A stretch of DNA of 7,782 nucleotides from the NCBI GenBank assembly GCA_018813805.1, contig JAHJAP010000053.1, forward strand, positions 1 to 7,782, read 5' to 3'. Origin of the DNA: Patescibacteria group bacterium. Lineage in GTDB: Bacteria > Patescibacteriota > Patescibacteriia > Patescibacteriales > GWC2-42-12. The translations under genes and the position numbers were made by a program. Positions 5,792 to 7,782 of this stretch are shown here, piece after piece (positions within the stretch are counted from its first letter, which is position 1; every line of letters starts with the position of its first letter). The notes under the pieces are model-generated. The model made no database searches. It was not told where the DNA came from and saw only the letters and a list, made by a program, of their open reading frames with translations.

Positions 5792-5838
5792 TAATATCTA
5801 AAAAAGAGCAACATAAAATTGCTCTTTTTTAGATATTA
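5792..5838. terminator. Bidirectional intrinsic terminator
   Basis: A perfect 20-bp stem (5792-5811 with 5819-5838) closes a 7-nt loop. AAAAAAGAGCAA on the left pairs with TTGCTCTTTTTT on the right, so a GC-containing core is followed by a T-run on either strand. It ends the thioredoxin-fold transcript 16 bp after its stop and could also end a leftward transcript. Confidence 0.9.
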
Positions 5839-5991
5839 ATTAACTGTTGATCCAATGGCGCATTATAAGCCAGGCTATGCGTTAAGGATAGTATTATTTA
5901 GCACCCCTTGTTTTTTTTTGATATTTATATATAATAAATATAAAGTGAAAAAGTAGAAAATTTAAGTTATTTATAAATTTAATATTTCACC
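5839..5991. other. Intergenic stretch without a recognisable gene
   Basis: No start-initiated reading frame of note lies between the bidirectional terminator and the S1 promoter. The only coding-like trace is a 23-codon open frame on the minus strand, 5897 down to 5829, ending LTHSLAYNAPLDQQLINI with its TAA in the terminator stem. It has no start codon and may be a gene remnant. A T9 run at 5911 follows only a weak AAGG/CCTT pairing. The rest (5920-5990) is plain AT-rich sequence. Confidence 0.4.
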
Positions 5992-5997
5992 TATAAT
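5992..5997 (+). promoter_or_regulatory. rpsA: Probable -10 of the S1 gene promoter
   Basis: A perfect TATAAT (5992-5997) lies 114 bp before the ATG. The -35 region (around 5969-5974) is AT-only and not consensus. Transcription starting near 6003 would begin at or just inside the first leader stem at 6001. Confidence 0.4.
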
Positions 5998-6000
5998 AAA

Positions 6001-6075
6001 TTCTTCTGATTGATTTGTTACAAAAGGTGACAGAAGAACTTTCCTAAATTAAGGAAGGGTAAAGGGTCTTTTTTT
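6001..6075 (+). promoter_or_regulatory. Structured 5' leader of the S1 gene
   Basis: Two stems occupy the leader. TTCTTCTG (6001-6008) pairs perfectly with CAGAAGAA (6031-6038). CTTTCCT (6039-6045) pairs with AGGAAGG (6052-6058) with one G-U, and T7 (6069-6075) follows about 10 nt later. The T-run is too far from the second stem for a classic terminator but suggests an attenuator-like or protein-binding leader. S1 genes are known to be autoregulated through their leaders in other bacteria; regulation here is inference. Confidence 0.4.
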
Positions 6076-6110
6076 ATTTGTTAATAAAATAGGTCCAAAT
6101 AAGCAATAAT

Positions 6111-7352
6111 ATGATAAAAGACAACAAAATAATCAGCGCGCAAGAAGCTGATTTTAAAAAATTATTAGATCAGGACACTACCAACATTGTTCAAACAGGA
6201 GACATTGTTAAGGGGACTGTAATTTTTGCTTCTAAAGCCGAGGTTAGGCTAGACATTGATGGTGTTATTATTGGCGTGGTGCGTGGTAATGAATTATATT
6301 TTGAAGCTGATGAATACGCTAATTTAAAAACAGGTGATGAAGTAGAGGCTACAGTTATTGAAGAAGAAAATGAAAATGGTGAATTAGAGTTATCTTTTAA
6401 ACATACAGGCCAACAAAAAGCTTGGGCTACATTAATTGATGCTTTTGAGAATAAAAAAATTATTAAAGTAAAAATTAATGATGCTAATAAGGGCGGTTTA
6501 ATTGTTAGTTATGGCCAGATTGTTGGTTTTTTACCTGTTTCACAATTAGCTCCGAAAAATTATCCGCGAGTTAATAGCGGAGATAAAAATAAAATTTTAG
6601 ACAAACTTAAATTTTTTGTTGGTTCGGAAATAGAGGGTAAAGTTATGGCTATGGATGAAAAAGAAGAAAAATTAATTATTAGCGAAAAAGAGGCTTGGCA
6701 GGAAAAACAAAAAGATATTATTTCTCAATATAAGCCTGGCAGTATTGTTGATGGCACTGTTATTGCTTTAACTGATTTTGGAATGTTTGTTAGTTTTGGT
6801 CAAAATTTAGAGGGGTTGATTCATATAAGTGAATTAGCATGGCAGCGTATTGATAATCCATCTGTTTTATTCAAAATTGGCGATGTTGTTAGGGCTGAAA
6901 TTATTTCTATTGATGGTTCAAAAATATTTTTGTCAGCTAAAAAATTAATCAAGGATCCTTGGCAGAATGTTGGGGATAAATATAAAATAAATCAGCAAGT
7001 AGAAGGTATGATTTTGAAAATTAATCCCTTTGGTTTATTTATTGAATTAGATAGTGATATTCACGGCTTGGCGCATGTTAGTCAATTGGGTTTATTACCA
7101 GGACAAAAAATTAATGAAATTTATAAAGCTGGAGATAAGAAAAATTTTGTAATTGTTTCTGTTGAACCAAACGATCATCGCTTGGGATTGTCTGTTGCGC
7201 AAATTAATAAAGCAAGCGCTGATAATTTAGTTGAAGATAATGTTCAAAAAGCAACTGTTAAACGTAAAAAGAAAACGACTAATGATTTACAAAAGCCGGT
7301 TTTAGACAAAAAAGAGGTTAAAGTAAAAAAATTAAACCAGTTAAAAAAGTAA
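6111..7352 (+). CDS. rpsA: 30S ribosomal protein S1-like RNA-binding protein, four S1 domains
   Basis: The 413-aa protein is built of four S1 (OB-fold) domains at about 27-98, 115-192, 207-278 and 293-363, followed by a lysine-rich tail (about 381-413, KRKKKTT and later KVKKLNQLKK). The third domain is the most canonical: GTVIALTDFGMFVSFGQ, then GLIHISELAW, with the RNA-binding FGMF and HIS positions. The fourth keeps NPFGLFIEL and GLAHVSQLG. The first two are more divergent, as in the ribosome-docking domains of S1. Enterobacterial S1 has six domains (about 557 aa); four-domain forms are usual in several other phyla. It should help mRNA bind the 30S subunit. No Shine-Dalgarno precedes ATG 6111. 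The gene is a single unit with its own leader and promoter. A general S1-domain RNA-binding protein is the alternative. Confidence 0.88.
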   Translation: MIKDNKIISAQEADFKKLLDQDTTNIVQTGDIVKGTVIFASKAEVRLDIDGVIIGVVRGNELYFEADEYANLKTGDEVEATVIEEENENGELELSFKHTGQQKAWATLIDAFENKKIIKVKINDANKGGLIVSYGQIVGFLPVSQLAPKNYPRVNSGDKNKILDKLKFFVGSEIEGKVMAMDEKEEKLIISEKEAWQEKQKDIISQYKPGSIVDGTVIALTDFGMFVSFGQNLEGLIHISELAWQRIDNPSVLFKIGDVVRAEIISIDGSKIFLSAKKLIKDPWQNVGDKYKINQQVEGMILKINPFGLFIELDSDIHGLAHVSQLGLLPGQKINEIYKAGDKKNFVIVSVEPNDHRLGLSVAQINKASADNLVEDNVQKATVKRKKKTTNDLQKPVLDKKEVKVKKLNQLKK

Positions 7353-7399
7353 TAAAAAATAAAATTTTAATTTTTCGTTATTGCAGGTTTTTGAGCGTC

Positions 7400-7480
7400 C
7401 CCTCCCTGATAAAAAATTGTCAAAATCTAATTTTTAAAAGTGTTAATTATGTTCGTGGACTTGAGCAGGGATAGGGAGGG
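7400..7480. repeat. GC-rich inverted repeat between the S1 gene and tRNA-Ser
   Basis: CCCTCCCT (7400-7407) is exactly complementary to AGGGAGGG (7473-7480) over a 65-nt AT-rich loop. GGGATAGGGAGGG (7468-7480) forms three G-tracts. These are the GC-richest bases of an otherwise AT-rich spacer (7353-7557). No convincing open frame or known RNA family is visible. Confidence 0.4.
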
Positions 7481-7515
7481 TTTGAGTTTTTCGAGCCTAG
7501 AGCGCCAATTTAGTT

Positions 7516-7546
7516 TTGTCAGCGTCTTTGGGCCTGTTCCTATATG
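7516..7546 (+). promoter_or_regulatory. Possible tRNA-Ser promoter
   Basis: TTGTCA (7516-7521) and TATATG (7541-7546) are 19 bp apart; the register CTATAT (7540-7545) gives 18 bp. Transcription would start a few bases before the mature tRNA end at 7558. The match is moderate, but the position is right. Confidence 0.35.
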
Positions 7547-7557
7547 CCATTTTTTTT

Positions 7558-7644
7558 GGAAGGGTCGCATAGAGGCCGAGTGCGCTCGCTTGGAAAGCGG
7601 GTAAGGTGTCAAAGCCTTCGAGGGTTCGAATCCCTCTCCTTCCG
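7558..7644 (+). tRNA. tRNA-Ser (anticodon GGA)
   Basis: A complete class II cloverleaf of 87 nt. The acceptor GGAAGGG (7558-7564) pairs with TCCTTCC (7637-7643), with one terminal G-T. The D arm includes AGAGGCCGAG. The anticodon stem CTCGC/GCGGG encloses the loop TTGGAAA with anticodon GGA, which reads UCC and UCU. A long variable arm pairs AAGG with CCTT, as expected for serine. The T arm is GAGGG-TTCGAAT-CCCTC. The discriminator is G (7644), the usual serine identity base. CCA is not encoded (GCA follows), so it must be added enzymatically. Confidence 0.95.
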
Positions 7645-7647
7645 CAC

Positions 7648-7683
7648 ATACAGAAATCTACTAATATCAGTAGATTTTTGTAT
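7648..7683 (+). terminator. Terminator of the tRNA-Ser transcript
   Basis: A 15-bp stem (7648-7662 with 7669-7683), with one G-T pair, closes a 6-nt loop AATATC. The core AAATCTACT pairs with AGTAGATTT, and TTTTT (7675-7679) lies at its 3' side. It begins 3 bp after the tRNA. Confidence 0.65.
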
Positions 7684-7708
7684 TTATGAATAAAAAACTT
7701 GTTATATT

Positions 7709-7724
7709 ATGTCATTTATGACAT
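7709..7724. promoter_or_regulatory. Perfect dyad, operator-like, before the right-edge gene
   Basis: ATGTCAT-TT-ATGACAT is a perfect inverted repeat with 7-bp arms. An extended -10-like TGATATGAT lies 16 bp downstream (7741-7749), so the dyad covers the region where the -35 element would be. That is a typical place for a repressor or activator to bind. Confidence 0.4.
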
Positions 7725-7758
7725 GATTAATGTATAAAAATGATATGATAATATTAGC

Positions 7759-7782
7759 ATGAAAAATAGGGCATTAAATAAA
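7759..7782 (+). CDS. Start of a further gene, cut by the window edge
   Basis: ATG at 7759 opens MKNRALNK and runs off the right edge. The extended -10 at 7741-7749 would give an almost leaderless transcript, the same arrangement as the kinase gene. There is no ribosome site. Eight codons are too few to name a product, and it could be a chance frame. Confidence 0.35.

Noticed and set aside
7468..7480. G-quadruplex
   Set aside because: Only three G3 tracts are present; a fourth tract is missing within a reasonable distance.
7353..7557. SRP RNA, tmRNA or 6S RNA in the S1/tRNA spacer
   Set aside because: The SRP apical-loop signature, the tmRNA tRNA-like ends and the 6S open bubble were looked for and not found.
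7427..7612. 61-codon open frame on the minus strand
   Set aside because: It runs antisense through much of tRNA-Ser and has no ribosome site or family motif.

Overview
This AT-rich window looks like a chromosomal segment of a Candidate Phyla Radiation (Patescibacteria, probably Parcubacteria-like) bacterium. That is an inference from gene content: a short four-domain S1-type protein, an orphan multi-pass histidine kinase, and a membrane-anchored thioredoxin-fold protein of a kind I associate with CPR and DPANN genomes. The standard genetic code fits every gene. No database search was possible, so family names rest on motif recognition.

Layout. 1-452 is the C-terminal part of the AAA+ recombination factor RarA. 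It overlaps a small unknown gene (442-739) whose only good start lies across an A8 run in the wrong frame. 784-858 carries three direct repeats at an exact 25-bp period, resembling a transposon end. They abut a GC-rich island (about 875-2217) that holds the 5'-truncated tail of a GNAT acetyltransferase, then a radical SAM gene related to the archaeosine-synthase subunit RaSEA. An in-frame TAA interrupts the radical SAM gene before its last Cys pair, and an intrinsic terminator follows directly after the ancestral stop. From 2261 the host-like composition returns: a nine-helix GAF sensor kinase (2261-4402), a thioredoxin-fold protein (4718-5776), a bidirectional terminator, an S1 protein behind a structured leader (6111-7352), tRNA-Ser(GGA) (7558-7644), and the first codons of another gene behind a perfect dyad at the right edge.

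The most interesting signal is non-coding. Between the kinase and the thioredoxin-fold gene are two copies of one small palindromic element, 44 bp (4404-4447) and 162 bp (4548-4709). Both start GGG, end CCC, share 29 of the first 30 bases, and are flanked by their own perfect 5-bp direct repeats (ATAAT and AACAA). This is the signature of a MITE-like transposed element. One copy landed on the kinase stop codon. The other landed between a promoter and the start codon of the thioredoxin-fold gene. The longer copy ends in two hairpins with different but compensating stem sequences, which argues that the structure itself is kept.

The genes do not form one pathway. Recombination (RarA), sensing (kinase), envelope thiol chemistry (thioredoxin fold) and translation (S1, tRNA-Ser) are independent units, mostly with their own promoters and terminators. 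The island at 784-2217 looks like a decaying import.
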